Of a stretch of DNA of 43,877 bases, positions 8,623 to 17,394 are shown in pieces. The translations under genes and the position numbers were made by a program. How positions within the stretch are numbered: position 1 is the stretch's first letter; every line of letters starts with the position of its first letter. The DNA lies in NCBI GenBank assembly GCA_902493585.1, contig CABUPZ010000016.1:1-43877 (forward strand), in the 5' to 3' direction. The DNA comes from an uncultured Fusicatenibacter sp. (lineage in GTDB: Bacteria; Bacillota; Clostridia; Lachnospirales; Lachnospiraceae). The notes under the pieces were generated by a model. The model was not told where the DNA came from. It worked only from the letters and a program-made list of their open reading frames with translations, and ran no database searches.

Positions 8623-9278
8623 TCGCGAACCTCCAGCCGGTATCCGACCTTGTTGACTGCCTGCAGTTCCCTGGTCCATCCCGTCTTTTTCCTCAACCTC
8701 TGAACATGCAGATCCACCGTTTTGCTCCCATATTCAAATTCTCCGCCCCAGACTCTCTCGTAAATGGTTTCCCGGTAAAGCGCCGTGTTGGGATTCCGCA
8801 CAAACAGAAGCAGCAGTTCATACTCCTTCTTGGTCAGAGCAATGTCCTTCCCGTCCCTCTGCACCCGCATGGAACGTGGATCGATCCGCAGACCGCAGAC
8901 CTCAAGGACTTCCTCTGTCTTTTTATAGCGCCGGAGCACCACATCTACCCGCGCCAAAAGTTCGATCACCTCGAACGGCTTTACGATATAATCCTCCGCA
9001 CCCATCCGCAGACCTTTCACTCTGTCGGTGACGGAATTTTTCGCCGTAATAAAGATCACCGGGATTTCCAGCGGCCGGATATACTCCATCAATTCAAATC
9101 CGTCGATCTTCGGCAGCATCACATCCAGCAGGATCAGGTCATACATCTTCTGCCCGATCTTTTCCGCCGCTTCCTCGCCGTCATAGGCACAGTCACAGAA
9201 ATATCCCGCCTTCCTGAGGCTCATCTTCATCAGATTTGAAATCGGCGCCTCATCCTCCACGATCAGTATCTTGATCAC
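8619..9278 (-). CDS. OmpR/PhoB-family response regulator
   Basis: 219 residues. The receiver domain has the acidic pair VEDE near the N terminus, the phospho-accepting Asp52 in DLILLDVMLPK, and the conserved Lys in VKPF. A C-terminal winged-helix DNA-binding domain ends in the recognition region YGSKTVDLHVQRLRKK. The start codon is GTG, with GGGGGAG about 6 nt upstream. It is first in an operon with the kinase and the membrane-anchored protein. Its own promoter region carries two 11-bp direct repeats (GTTTTGATGCC on the minus strand), so autoregulation is likely. Confidence 0.95.
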   Translation of the reverse strand: MIKILIVEDEAPISNLMKMSLRKAGYFCDCAYDGEEAAEKIGQKMYDLILLDVMLPKIDGFELMEYIRPLEIPVIFITAKNSVTDRVKGLRMGAEDYIVKPFEVIELLARVDVVLRRYKKTEEVLEVCGLRIDPRSMRVQRDGKDIALTKKEYELLLLFVRNPNTALYRETIYERVWGGEFEYGSKTVDLHVQRLRKKTGWTRELQAVNKVGYRLEVRE

Positions 9279-9324
9279 TCACAACTCCCCCTTCCGTCTT
9301 TCCTCTGTCGTAAAGTTTTCCTCT

Positions 9325-9361
9325 ATATTACCTCCTGCCGGCATCAAAACGGCATCAAAAC
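9325..9361 (-). promoter_or_regulatory. Promoter and direct repeats upstream of the response regulator
   Basis: On the minus strand GTTTTGATGCC occurs twice in tandem (9340-9361), followed by a -10-like TAATAT at 9330-9325. No good -35 hexamer is visible; the repeats occupy that place. This is the layout of an activator-dependent OmpR/PhoB-type promoter. A related element occurs at 6241-6259. Confidence 0.55.
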
Positions 9362-9367
9362 ATTGGA

Positions 9368-9389
9368 AGGGCGCGTACCCGCGCCCTCC
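9368..9389 (-). terminator. GC-rich hairpin after the AEC transporter gene
   Basis: AGGGCGCG and CGCGCCCT pair perfectly around a 4-nt loop, a few nt beyond the stop of the AEC gene on the minus strand. The T-run after it is weak, so termination efficiency is uncertain. Confidence 0.55.
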
Positions 9390-9392
9390 GAT

Positions 9393-10316
9393 TCACATCA
9401 TATACAGTCCCACAAAGACCGGCATGGTCACAATGCAGACCAATGTCGTAAAGATATTGATCGCCCCGGCATATTCCGCATCCTTCTGATACAGCTGCGC
9501 AAACTGCGTAATCGTAGACGCCGCCGGCGTCATCGTCGCCAGCAGAGTGATCAGCAGTACCTGTTTTCCGTCCGGGATCAACGCCGCCGCATGACTCAGC
9601 TTGATCAGAACCAGAACCACCGCCGGGCAGAAAACCATCCGCAGAAATACCACCAGATAGATTCGTTTATGTGCAAACAGCTGGCGGAACGGCATGCCCG
9701 CCACCAACATTCCCGTGATCATCATAGACACCGGTCCGACCATATTCCCGACGGATGAGATCGTATTGTCCAGGACCGCAGGAAAACGAAGTCCTGAGAA
9801 CAGCAGGAAAAAGCCTACATATACCGCGATCATATTGGGATTCAGCAGGATTTTTCTCAGCTGCGGCTTCTTTTCTCCGGAAAACAGCAGCTTGCCGTGA
9901 GTCCAGACAAAGACAAGCTGAACCGACAAAAAGGCGCTGGAGTAAATGACCCATTCCTGCCCCAGCACACCGGTCACAATGGGAATGATCAGATTTCCGG
10001 CATTGGAATAGATCACTGAGGCCACTTCCACTTCCGTCATGGCAAAGGTCTTTCGAAGCACCACGCAGAAAATCATCAAAAGGACATGAATCACCAACGC
10101 CGCCGCAAAAGCCAGCAGAAGCCCCGCCTGCACTTCTTTTTTGAAATCCACCTGGAACGCATGGACGATCACGCACGGCATCACCAGGTACAGACAGATT
10201 TTTGACAGAACCACACTGTCTCCGGAGCGGAGAACTCCCGCCCGGACAATCACAAACCCAAGGAGCATCATCAGAAACAGCTCCGCAATTTTTTCCATTA
10301 ACAAAATACTGATCAT
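9393..10316 (-). CDS. AEC-family (auxin efflux carrier-like) membrane transporter
   Basis: 307 residues, almost all hydrophobic, with about eight to ten membrane helices arranged as two halves around a polar central loop. It resembles the Mem_trans (AEC) family, which in bacteria exports or exchanges small carboxylates such as malate or malonate. The N-terminal LGFVIVRAGVL and the C-terminal ATMTPAASTITQFAQLY are characteristic regions. It is transcribed alone from a well-formed promoter at 10361-10389 and ends at a GC hairpin. The neighbours do not reveal the substrate. Confidence 0.85.
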   Translation of the reverse strand: MISILLMEKIAELFLMMLLGFVIVRAGVLRSGDSVVLSKICLYLVMPCVIVHAFQVDFKKEVQAGLLLAFAAALVIHVLLMIFCVVLRKTFAMTEVEVASVIYSNAGNLIIPIVTGVLGQEWVIYSSAFLSVQLVFVWTHGKLLFSGEKKPQLRKILLNPNMIAVYVGFFLLFSGLRFPAVLDNTISSVGNMVGPVSMMITGMLVAGMPFRQLFAHKRIYLVVFLRMVFCPAVVLVLIKLSHAAALIPDGKQVLLITLLATMTPAASTITQFAQLYQKDAEYAGAINIFTTLVCIVTMPVFVGLYMM

Positions 10317-10360
10317 ACCAAAGTCTTTCCCTTTCCGTCTTCCTGAAAATAGTTTCTCTT

Positions 10361-10389
10361 ATTATAACTTCCATCAAAGATCTGTGCAA
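10361..10389 (-). promoter_or_regulatory. Sigma-A-type promoter of the AEC gene
   Basis: On the minus strand: -35 TTGCAC (10389-10384), a 17-nt spacer, and a perfect -10 TATAAT (10366-10361), 45 nt before the start codon. Confidence 0.7.
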
Positions 10390-10411
10390 GTGCGCAGCCT
10401 GTGGGATGAAA

Positions 10412-10443
10412 GAAAAAATAACCGTCCAGCAGGATGAACGGTT
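10412..10443 (-). terminator. Second of two tandem terminators after the GH30 gene
   Basis: AACCGT and ACGGTT pair around a 12-nt loop, followed on the minus strand by ATTTTTTC. It protects the AEC promoter just downstream from read-through. Confidence 0.7.
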
Positions 10444-10444
10444 A

Positions 10445-10498
10445 CAGAAAAAAACGCCGGATGCTCATGAAACAGTGATCGTTTCATAAACATCCGGC
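10445..10498 (-). terminator. First terminator after the GH30 gene
   Basis: Long interrupted stem: GCCGGATG pairs with CATCCGGC and an inner ATGAAAC with GTTTCAT. On the minus strand it is followed by seven T residues. It lies about 65 nt beyond the GH30 stop. Confidence 0.85.
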
Positions 10499-10563
10499 GG
10501 CTGGATCTATCATCTCGCCCCTGCGGACACCTCCGCCATCCGCGCGTGTCTGTTTCCGTTTTT

Positions 10564-11940
10564 TCAGCAGCGTTCCAGAACAAAGGTATGTACACTGTGT
10601 GCCGGAATTTCGGCTGACAGTTCTTCCTCTCCATAGCGGAAACGGAAAGTACGGTCACGATTCATATTGCTGCCTACGACCAGTACCAGGGTTCCGTCCG
10701 GATTTTCAAACGCCAGGGTATTGGTGGTCCAATGCCCTTTGACACCCAGATATTTCGCGCCTTTTTTGATATAACGGGAAAAATGTTTCATCAGGTAAAA
10801 TTCCGGCTGAAGTTTCAGCTCTCCGGTCTGTGGATTTACGGTGCAAAGGGAATTCTGTGCCCATCCCCAGGTGGAAATCCCGCCTTCCTGCAGCGCAAAA
10901 TTCCAGTAGGTATACCGTTCCGCTCCGTGACGGAAGTAGAACCACATCTGGGCAAAAATGTATTCCATGTGTTCCCAGGTATTGCGCCCGTCTCCGCATT
11001 CACTCTCGGTATTCATATAGCGCAGCTCCGGATAGCTGGCGGTGATCTGCTCCATCACATGCTTACCGCCCCACTGCAGCCCTACGCCAGTCAGATACTT
11101 TCTTGCCTGAGCATCTTCCAGGACTGTGTTTGCGAACTGATCATAATGCTCTGAGAACGGCGCCGCCATTCCCTGCATCATGAAATCCACAAATGGCCCG
11201 TTGATGGTTCCCAGCCACAGTTCCGTATCCAGTCCCGCCTTCTCAAAAGCCGGTCCCAGATAGTCACGGATAAAAATCTCCATATTTTCCCCGCTCCACA
11301 GGCAGGATGGAAATTTCTGATCAGCCATCGGTTCATTCTGCACATGAACCTGCTCCACCTTGACCCCTTCCTGCGCATAGGCCTGAACAAATTTTACAAA
11401 ATACTCCGCATAGGCTTTGAGCACCCGCTCTTCCATACGGATCACGCCGTAATTATAGGCCTTTTTTGTCTTCATCCAGGTCGGCGGACTCCACGGAGAT
11501 GCGAAAAGGGTCAGTCCCTCCTGTCTCTTCTGCGCTTCTTTTACAAAAGGCAGCGTATACTTTTTATCTCTTTCAATGTTGAAATCTTTCAGCTCATAAT
11601 CCCCGTCTGTCTCATCACAGCTGTACCATTCCAGGCTGAAATCATTGGCGCCGATAGGCACACGTCCATAATTAAATCCACAGTTTTCGCTGCAGAACAG
11701 CTCATCGAGAAACGCTTTGCGGCTCTCCTCCAATGTCAGCCCAAGAGCCTCCCATCCCAGTTCGTTAAAACAGCCGCCAAATCCCAGTACGGTCTGCTTC
11801 TTTTCCCCGGTCAGTTCCAGCACATCATCCTCCTGCACCTGCTGACCGGCGTTTTCTTCCAAAGTCCCGGCTTTTCGGATCTGAAGATCCTCCTCCTGCC
11901 AGCAGTTATTTTCCTGACTTATGATATGTATTGCTTTCAT
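10564..11940 (-). CDS. Glycoside hydrolase family 30 (glucosylceramidase / beta-glycosidase type)
   Basis: 458 residues when started at ATG 11940, which is preceded by AAAGGAG; an upstream in-frame extension to 12180 is basic, low-complexity and unlikely to be translated. The fold is a (beta/alpha)8 barrel with a small beta domain. The acid/base Glu203 lies in HVQNEP and the nucleophile is probably Glu312 in NTESECG, both standard positions for family 30. The family removes beta-linked glucose, xylose or related sugars; exact specificity cannot be read here. There is no signal peptide, so it would act on imported sugars or glycolipids in the cytosol. It is divergently placed from an AraC-type regulator that probably controls it, and it ends at two tandem terminators. 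Confidence 0.9.
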   Translation of the reverse strand: MKAIHIISQENNCWQEEDLQIRKAGTLEENAGQQVQEDDVLELTGEKKQTVLGFGGCFNELGWEALGLTLEESRKAFLDELFCSENCGFNYGRVPIGANDFSLEWYSCDETDGDYELKDFNIERDKKYTLPFVKEAQKRQEGLTLFASPWSPPTWMKTKKAYNYGVIRMEERVLKAYAEYFVKFVQAYAQEGVKVEQVHVQNEPMADQKFPSCLWSGENMEIFIRDYLGPAFEKAGLDTELWLGTINGPFVDFMMQGMAAPFSEHYDQFANTVLEDAQARKYLTGVGLQWGGKHVMEQITASYPELRYMNTESECGDGRNTWEHMEYIFAQMWFYFRHGAERYTYWNFALQEGGISTWGWAQNSLCTVNPQTGELKLQPEFYLMKHFSRYIKKGAKYLGVKGHWTTNTLAFENPDGTLVLVVGSNMNRDRTFRFRYGEEELSAEIPAHSVHTFVLERC

Positions 11941-12083
11941 CTTTCTGTCACCTGCTCCTTTCCTTTTTGATTCCTTTCTGTTTTTTTCAAGCTCTTTTTG
12001 CCTTTTTTGATCCTTTTCCATCTTTTTTCCGGATTCCTTGTTCCGTTTTCTCTTTACCGCTTCTCTTAAGTGATATCTTACCA

Positions 12084-12112
12084 TATCCGGAATCCCGGAA
12101 ACAGACCGGATA
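12084..12112. promoter_or_regulatory. Inverted repeat in the GH30 / AraC intergenic region
   Basis: TATCCGG (12084-12090) and CCGGATA (12106-12112) form a perfect 7-bp dyad with a 15-nt spacer. It lies within the ~400-nt divergent region, which otherwise holds A-rich leader sequence. A regulator-binding site is plausible but unproven. Confidence 0.35.
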
Positions 12113-12162
12113 CCGTTCAAAAAAGCGGTCGATTTTCTCTTTTTTCTATCTAGGTGCCGTGG

Positions 12163-12168
12163 TATAAT
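12163..12168 (+). promoter_or_regulatory. -10 element of the AraC-family regulator gene
   Basis: A perfect TATAAT with no convincing -35 at the right distance (only a T-tract), about 180 nt before the regulator start. Weak or activator-dependent promoter. Confidence 0.4.
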
Positions 12169-12348
12169 CAAAACAGACAAACGCTAAAAGCTTCTCATCG
12201 GCAGGCAGATGGACACCTCCAAGCAAAAACTTCTGGAGGAAAAGCCCTAAAATCAGAACACCGGGGAGCAGGACAAAGAAAGATAGCAAAAGAAATACAG
12301 AAAGAGAAATGCAGAGCAAGAAATACCGGTCAAAGGAAGCGGAACATC

Positions 12349-13200
12349 ATGGAAGATAAGAAAAAGAACGGCACCTACGAGATCATTCAGGTGCCGGAAC
12401 ATACCAAAGTACGTTTTGGAATAAGTACAGACAACGGAAGCTATGTGCCGAGACACTGGCATCCGGCCCTTGAGCTGATCTGCCTGTTGGAAGGGAGCCT
12501 GACGGTCCTCACCAACGGCCGGGAAGAAGAATTCCACGCCGGACAGTGCGTCCTCATCAGCCCCAACATTCCCCATTCGACCAAATGCCTGGATAAAAAC
12601 AGAGCGATCCTGCTTCAGATTCCACTCTCTTTTATGGAAGCCTGGATTCCGCATATTGGAGACTATTACTTTCATATGCCGTCGGTACCGTCCACGCCAC
12701 AGGAAAGAACGCGGCAGGACCGCCTGAAGGAACTGCTCCGCCAGATGCAGATCGTCGACGATATCCGGCCCCCGGGTTATGTCCTCCGGTTTCAGAGTCT
12801 GCTGTTTGAACTTTTATTTCAGCTCTTCCACAGCTACGCTTCCTGCACTTTCCCGGATACAGTGGCCAGAAACACCCGAAACCTGGAACGCCTGGAACCG
12901 GTGCTCCAGTATACCAAAGCCCACTACCGCCGCCCGATTTCCATCGCCGAGATTTCCGGTGTTGCCTGTCTGGAGGAAGGATATTTCTGCCGTTTTTTCA
13001 AAAAGCAGATGGGGATGACCTTCCTGGAATACCAGAACCAACTCCGTCTTTCCTGCATTTATCAGGATCTGCTCTCCACCGACGACACGGTCGCTGCGAT
13101 TCTGGAACGTCACGGCTTCACCAACTACAAACTTTTCCGCCGGATGTTCCGGGAGCAGTTCGGCACCACGCCTTCCAGGCTCAGGAAACAGAGTAGATAA
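12349..13200 (+). CDS. AraC-family transcriptional regulator with cupin-type sensor domain
   Basis: 284 residues from ATG 12349, which has AAAGGAAG upstream. The open frame extends back to 12154 but that stretch is low-complexity and lacks a ribosome site. The N-terminal half has an AraC-type beta-barrel sensor (RHWHPALELICLLEG, then GQCVLISPNIPHS). The C-terminal half has two helix-turn-helix units (ISIAEISGVACLEEGYFCRF and IYQDLLSTDDTVAAILERHG). It probably senses a sugar derived from the GH30 substrate and activates the divergent GH30 gene. It converges on the next glycosidase gene, with a shared hairpin between. Confidence 0.9.
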   Translation: MEDKKKNGTYEIIQVPEHTKVRFGISTDNGSYVPRHWHPALELICLLEGSLTVLTNGREEEFHAGQCVLISPNIPHSTKCLDKNRAILLQIPLSFMEAWIPHIGDYYFHMPSVPSTPQERTRQDRLKELLRQMQIVDDIRPPGYVLRFQSLLFELLFQLFHSYASCTFPDTVARNTRNLERLEPVLQYTKAHYRRPISIAEISGVACLEEGYFCRFFKKQMGMTFLEYQNQLRLSCIYQDLLSTDDTVAAILERHGFTNYKLFRRMFREQFGTTPSRLRKQSR

Positions 13201-13226
13201 AAAGCTTAAAATGAGTTGAAATCAGC

Positions 13227-13249
13227 CCCATCTCCGAATTGGAGATGGG
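13227..13249. terminator. Bidirectional terminator between convergent genes
   Basis: CCCATCTCC and GGAGATGGG pair perfectly around a 5-nt loop, between the stops of the AraC gene (13200) and the GH129-like gene (13261). T-rich sequence follows on the plus strand. Confidence 0.75.
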
Positions 13250-13260
13250 TATTTATCCTT

Positions 13261-15162
13261 TTATTCCTTCGTTATGACATAGGTCTGCTTCTTAAAATCA
13301 ACCATGACCGAGGTTCCGTCAGAAAACGTGGTCTTCTGTATCTGCGGATTGCCGTCCACAAACTCATGACGTACCATCTCACATTTTCCTACTTTTTCAT
13401 GAAGATCGGAAACAATTTTCGATCTGCGGATGTCCTCCTCCAGCTTCATTTCCACATTTCCTTCGAACGCTCCGTCGATATTCGGATAAGCCGCATCCCT
13501 TACAAGGTAAGGCGCCCCTCCGTTCAGCAATGCATAGAGCATGTAGTCTTCTTCCCCGCTCACCTTCTCCATCATCCAGGGCTGGATCACACAATCATGA
13601 TAGACAAGGTTATAGAGCGGCACCGATATCGCCTGTTTGGGTGCTCCCGGAACACGCATCATAAAATCATACGGCGCATAGTGACAGAACACCTGACTTG
13701 CCGCTGCCCAGTCATTGACCTCTTCTGAGCTCGGCAGAATCCCGTTTTTCATAAGATATTCGAAACAACGCACACGATAGTCATAGCAGTCTCTTCTTGT
13801 CATGCGGTGCATCGGGTGATCACACTCATCTCCCTCATTGCAGGTGAACACATCCAGATATGCACAGTCTAACTGGATTCCGTGTTTTGCAATTTCCTGA
13901 AAATTTCTTTTTACATAATACGGAGCCTGTGTCGCACAAAGGTAAGACTGCGGTCCTCCCGCCCATCTCTGATGCCGCGGAATCGTTCCATCCGGAAGAC
14001 GGCACGCAAAGTTTTCGTCAAAACTGGGCGCTGCCAGATAAAAGTCTCTGTACTGATCGTGAATTCCAAATAAATACCCGCATTCATGCATCGCATCCGC
14101 CAGGGCTTTCATCCCTTCCCAGCCGCCTGCCGCCTCACATGCCGGCCCGTATCCATAATCCGGATGGCAGTTGTCATAGCCAGGTTCTGCCCAGCCGTCC
14201 AAATGAAGATACAGTTTTTTCACACCCATCCTGTGAAACTGCCGGATCTCCTGTTCTCTCTGAGCAAACGTCGTCAGGTGATTATTTTTCTCCGGGTTCT
14301 CCGGATCATAGAAATCCGAGTTTGGCTGTACAAAAGTTTTGATCCCTCTGTGCAGAAACGCACAGCCGATCAGGTCGTTGACCTTCGGGTTTCTCACTGC
14401 CTTTTCTTCCAGCGTACGCAGCTTTCCCTGCTCGTCCACCTCATTTCTGTATGCTTTGCAGATATCGTTGTAATCGCAGTCATTGAAAAAGGTATATTTT
14501 AAGACACGCCGCTCCCTCATTTTGCCAAGACTCGGCTCAAAACGGACGGAAACCCTTGTGTAAGGTCCTCCTGCCGGGTGCTCGGCCTGATATCCGGCAT
14601 TCCAAGGAGTCACACACACTGCAAGGTATCCTTCCCGTTCCCTCACCTGGGCAAACCACGGCATATATGCGCCCGCTGTTCCAAAAAAGCCATCAAACAC
14701 CGGTTTCTGCAGCTCCGTTTCCCATGTGTTGGGAATCAGCATCCCCTGCTGTTGTGTCAAAAGGGTATACCAATCGTTTCTCTTCTCCGAAAACTCCATC
14801 GGACCCGGCCAGAAAACTTTCTTCACGTCCAGTCCTTCTTCCTGAAGCGGAATCCATTCACAGCGCACATCCCCCGTTGCATCTTCCACCCAGACAAGGG
14901 TCTGAAACTCATATGGTACCAATTTCCCGTCTTTTTCAAATCCTCGGTAGGTACTTAAAATTCCGTCACCGGTTCCCAGGCGGAACGGTTCATGGCTGAT
15001 CTCAGACGCATCACGAAAAAATACATTTTCTTCTGCACATTCCATGTACGGAGCGTAATGTTCGTCCCATCTCCATTCCCGGCCGCCCTCTTTCTGAAAA
15101 GAAAATGCCAGTGTATTCTCATCCAGCTGAATCCGCATCCCGTTTTTTTCGATCTTTATCAT
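13261..15162 (-). CDS. Probable GH129-type alpha-N-acetylgalactosaminidase (GH101/GH129-like)
   Basis: 633 residues, no signal peptide, so cytosolic. The N-terminal ~230 residues look like a beta-sandwich, followed by a TIM-barrel region with LYLHLDGW, GIHDQYRD and LDCAYLDVF. In the characterised bifidobacterial GH129 enzyme I recall catalytic residues Asp435 (nucleophile) and Glu478 (acid/base); this protein has Asp437 in AYLDVF and Glu480 in PSSEE at nearly the same positions, and almost the same length. Those enzymes release GalNAc from Tn antigen and mucin cores after import. The family assignment rests on memory of the fold and residues. The start has GGAG 9 nt upstream. It is divergent from a second AraC-type regulator, its likely controller. 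Confidence 0.68.
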   Translation of the reverse strand: MIKIEKNGMRIQLDENTLAFSFQKEGGREWRWDEHYAPYMECAEENVFFRDASEISHEPFRLGTGDGILSTYRGFEKDGKLVPYEFQTLVWVEDATGDVRCEWIPLQEEGLDVKKVFWPGPMEFSEKRNDWYTLLTQQQGMLIPNTWETELQKPVFDGFFGTAGAYMPWFAQVREREGYLAVCVTPWNAGYQAEHPAGGPYTRVSVRFEPSLGKMRERRVLKYTFFNDCDYNDICKAYRNEVDEQGKLRTLEEKAVRNPKVNDLIGCAFLHRGIKTFVQPNSDFYDPENPEKNNHLTTFAQREQEIRQFHRMGVKKLYLHLDGWAEPGYDNCHPDYGYGPACEAAGGWEGMKALADAMHECGYLFGIHDQYRDFYLAAPSFDENFACRLPDGTIPRHQRWAGGPQSYLCATQAPYYVKRNFQEIAKHGIQLDCAYLDVFTCNEGDECDHPMHRMTRRDCYDYRVRCFEYLMKNGILPSSEEVNDWAAASQVFCHYAPYDFMMRVPGAPKQAISVPLYNLVYHDCVIQPWMMEKVSGEEDYMLYALLNGGAPYLVRDAAYPNIDGAFEGNVEMKLEEDIRRSKIVSDLHEKVGKCEMVRHEFVDGNPQIQKTTFSDGTSVMVDFKKQTYVITKE

Positions 15163-15246
15163 ATAGGTTCTCCTTCCATCAATTCACTTCTTGTGAACAT
15201 TATACAATTTTAAAGGGCAATGTACTTGTCCTTTCATCCGTTTCTC

Positions 15247-15275
15247 TTGTCTTATTATCCTGATTCTGCTATGAT
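15247..15275 (+). promoter_or_regulatory. Promoter of the second AraC-family gene
   Basis: -35 TTGTCT (15247-15252), a 17-nt spacer, and -10 TATGAT (15270-15275), 42 nt before the start codon. Confidence 0.6.
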
Positions 15276-15317
15276 CATAAAAAACACCCAGTTATCGTGA
15301 AACAAGGAGCAGCTGCC

Positions 15318-16271
15318 ATGACTTATGTACCCACCCCACTGAAAAAAGAAATTGTCATTGATTCGATCATCACCATACACTACTTTGAATATATGCGGGA
15401 TTTCGTCTTCCGCGGAGAATCACATGATTTTTGGGAATTTCTTTACGTGGATCGCGGAACGGTCCTCGTAACTGCCGGAGAATCAGACTTCCAACTGACG
15501 ACGGGAAATATCATCTTCCACAAACCGAAGGAATTCCACGCAATTCGTTCCATCGGAAAAAATTCTCCAAACCTTATGACAGCCTCTTTCACTTCCTCCT
15601 CCCCTGCCATGAAACTTTTGGAAGGTAAAATCGATACGCTGTCCATTGAGGAGCGAAACATTCTTTCCCACCTTCTGGGACTTGCAAGACAGTCCTTTGC
15701 AACACCTCTTCATGTTCCGTCCGTGGAACAGATTCTGCTGAAACCGGATCTTCCCTTCGGCACGGAACAGTTACTCGGCGCTGATCTGGAACTGCTTCTC
15801 ATCTCTTTGATCCGCAAACCGACAAGCCCTTCCGTCCGACGGATTCAGACTTCTGCTTCCGTTTCAGAAGAAAACTCCAGGGAAAATCGTCTCGACAGGA
15901 TTCTTTCCTTTATGGAAGAACATATCTGTGAACAGCTGACGGTGGAACAGATCTGCAGCGCCTTCTCCTTAAGCCGTTCTTCCCTTCAATCGTTGTTTCA
16001 TGAGGAAAAAGGCTGCGGAGTCATGGATTACTTCATTCACAGAAAGATTGATCGGGCAAAAGAGATGATCCGGGACGGAACTATGAATGTTACGGAAATT
16101 TCCTATTTCCTTTCCTACAGTTCCCTGCAGTATTTTTCCAAACAGTTTAAGCAGATTACCGGAATGTCCCCGCAGCAATACGCTTCCAGTGTAAAAGGAT
16201 TATCACAATCTGCACAGGGTTCGTTCATCAAACCCAAACTGAATATGGCGGCATTACCATTTTTCTGGTAA
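15318..16271 (+). CDS. AraC-family transcriptional regulator
   Basis: 318 residues from ATG 15318, which has AAGGAG 8 nt upstream; a GTG at 15297 in frame lies before that ribosome site and is rejected. The N-terminal sensor barrel includes ESHDFWEFLYVDRG and GNIIFHKPKEFH. The C-terminal double helix-turn-helix region is intact (LTVEQICSAFSLSRSSLQ, then VTEISYFLSYSSLQYFSKQF). Divergent from the GH129-type gene, it probably activates it in response to an intracellular sugar. Its stop codon lies inside a hairpin that recurs at 17734-17763. Confidence 0.9.
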   Translation: MTYVPTPLKKEIVIDSIITIHYFEYMRDFVFRGESHDFWEFLYVDRGTVLVTAGESDFQLTTGNIIFHKPKEFHAIRSIGKNSPNLMTASFTSSSPAMKLLEGKIDTLSIEERNILSHLLGLARQSFATPLHVPSVEQILLKPDLPFGTEQLLGADLELLLISLIRKPTSPSVRRIQTSASVSEENSRENRLDRILSFMEEHICEQLTVEQICSAFSLSRSSLQSLFHEEKGCGVMDYFIHRKIDRAKEMIRDGTMNVTEISYFLSYSSLQYFSKQFKQITGMSPQQYASSVKGLSQSAQGSFIKPKLNMAALPFFW

Positions 16272-16279
16272 ATGCCGCC
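16242..16279. repeat. Hairpin repeat, copy 1
   Basis: GGCGGCATTACCA (16247-16259) pairs with TGGTAAATGCCGCC (16266-16279) with one bulged A. The 19-bp stretch AATATGGCGGCATTACCAT is identical at 17729-17747. The AraC-family stop codon lies in the right arm. No T-run follows on either strand. Confidence 0.7.
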
Positions 16280-16308
16280 GGTATCCCTCCCAGCCAGACT
16301 CTTGTTGT

Positions 16309-17394
16309 TCAGCAGTTCACGGAATCCTTCGCTTCCTTTCCATATGCTTCCAATATTTTCCGGAATCTTTCATCTCCCCGAAGAAAATCATACTCTTCCT
16401 GTGTTTCTGCTTCTCGTAGGAATGCCTGAAGATATACCTCTCCTAACCCATCACTCAGCCCGGAAGCGGATTTACTTTCCGCAAGCCTGTAATACAACGG
16501 CGATTCGCTGATATTCCAGGGCTTCTGGGACTCATCCAAAATTTCTTTGATCCACTCAATACTCTGATCTACTTCCTTTCTGTACAGAGAAATCAAAAAG
16601 TGGGGAACCTTCCTTCCGTAATTCCACAGATCAAACAGCAAAACCATTTGATCCGCAGTCTCCGCAACTCGCTCTGCTGTCTGATGATTTCCTGTCTTTT
16701 CTTCAAGCTCAATCAGTTGATATAAATAGCTCTGGATTTTACTCCCAAGCTCCATAATTCTTCCTTCGACTAACAAAGCCGCTGCATCATTTTCTCCTTC
16801 ACTCATATAAAGATTTATTTGTAACAGCTTTTTGTCAAACTCAGCATCAGGGATCTGTTCCATTCGTTCCGCAGCTTTCTCATAATCAGAATCATTGATT
16901 GCTTCCATGGCGAGCGCATAAAGAACCGCATATCTGATTTTTTCATCCTGACTGCCGCTCACCTGCTCATACCAGGAATCCACCATTTTTTTGTATTCTC
17001 TTTTCTGTTCGGGATCAATCGCAGACAAGACAAGAGAACTGTTCAATACCGTCGCCGCCAAATAGATCAGCCGATCACAATGGGGATATTCCCGGATTTT
17101 TTCTGCGGTTCGTTCAAAAGAGGAAACGATATTTCCTGTTACCGCAGACTCTGTAATCTCATTGATAAACATACTGATCTCAAGATCCGTCAGATCCTCC
17201 TGAAAAGAAAACAAAGTATTCATATCAATCTTCAAAAGCCTGGCAAGTGCCGGCAATAAGGAAATGTCCGGACAGGTACTGCCCCTTTCCCATTTGTTTA
17301 CCGCAGGAGCCGTGACTCCAAGAGAATTCGCAACCTGTTCCTGGGTCAGACCTGCATTTTTCCTGTATTCCCTGATCTGTTCACCAATCTTCAT
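16309..17394 (-). CDS. XRE-family transcriptional regulator with C-terminal helical repeat domain
   Basis: 361 residues. The N-terminal Cro/CI-type helix-turn-helix (residues ~3-60) contains GLTQEQVANSLGVTAPAVNK and WERG. The remaining ~290 residues are helical and rich in Glu, Leu and Ala, like the TPR-type or ligand-sensing tails seen in many clostridial XRE regulators. The start has AGGAGAGGG just upstream. It is monocistronic, with a canonical promoter at 17557-17585 overlapped by an inverted repeat that could be its own operator. The gene lies between two copies of the same hairpin repeat. Target genes are unknown. Confidence 0.88.
   Translation of the reverse strand: MKIGEQIREYRKNAGLTQEQVANSLGVTAPAVNKWERGSTCPDISLLPALARLLKIDMNTLFSFQEDLTDLEISMFINEITESAVTGNIVSSFERTAEKIREYPHCDRLIYLAATVLNSSLVLSAIDPEQKREYKKMVDSWYEQVSGSQDEKIRYAVLYALAMEAINDSDYEKAAERMEQIPDAEFDKKLLQINLYMSEGENDAAALLVEGRIMELGSKIQSYLYQLIELEEKTGNHQTAERVAETADQMVLLFDLWNYGRKVPHFLISLYRKEVDQSIEWIKEILDESQKPWNISESPLYYRLAESKSASGLSDGLGEVYLQAFLREAETQEEYDFLRGDERFRKILEAYGKEAKDSVNC

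Noticed and set aside
11941..12180. N-terminal extension of the GH30 protein by 80 residues
   Set aside because: Low-complexity Lys/Arg/Glu sequence without a ribosome site; family alignment starts at ATG 11940.
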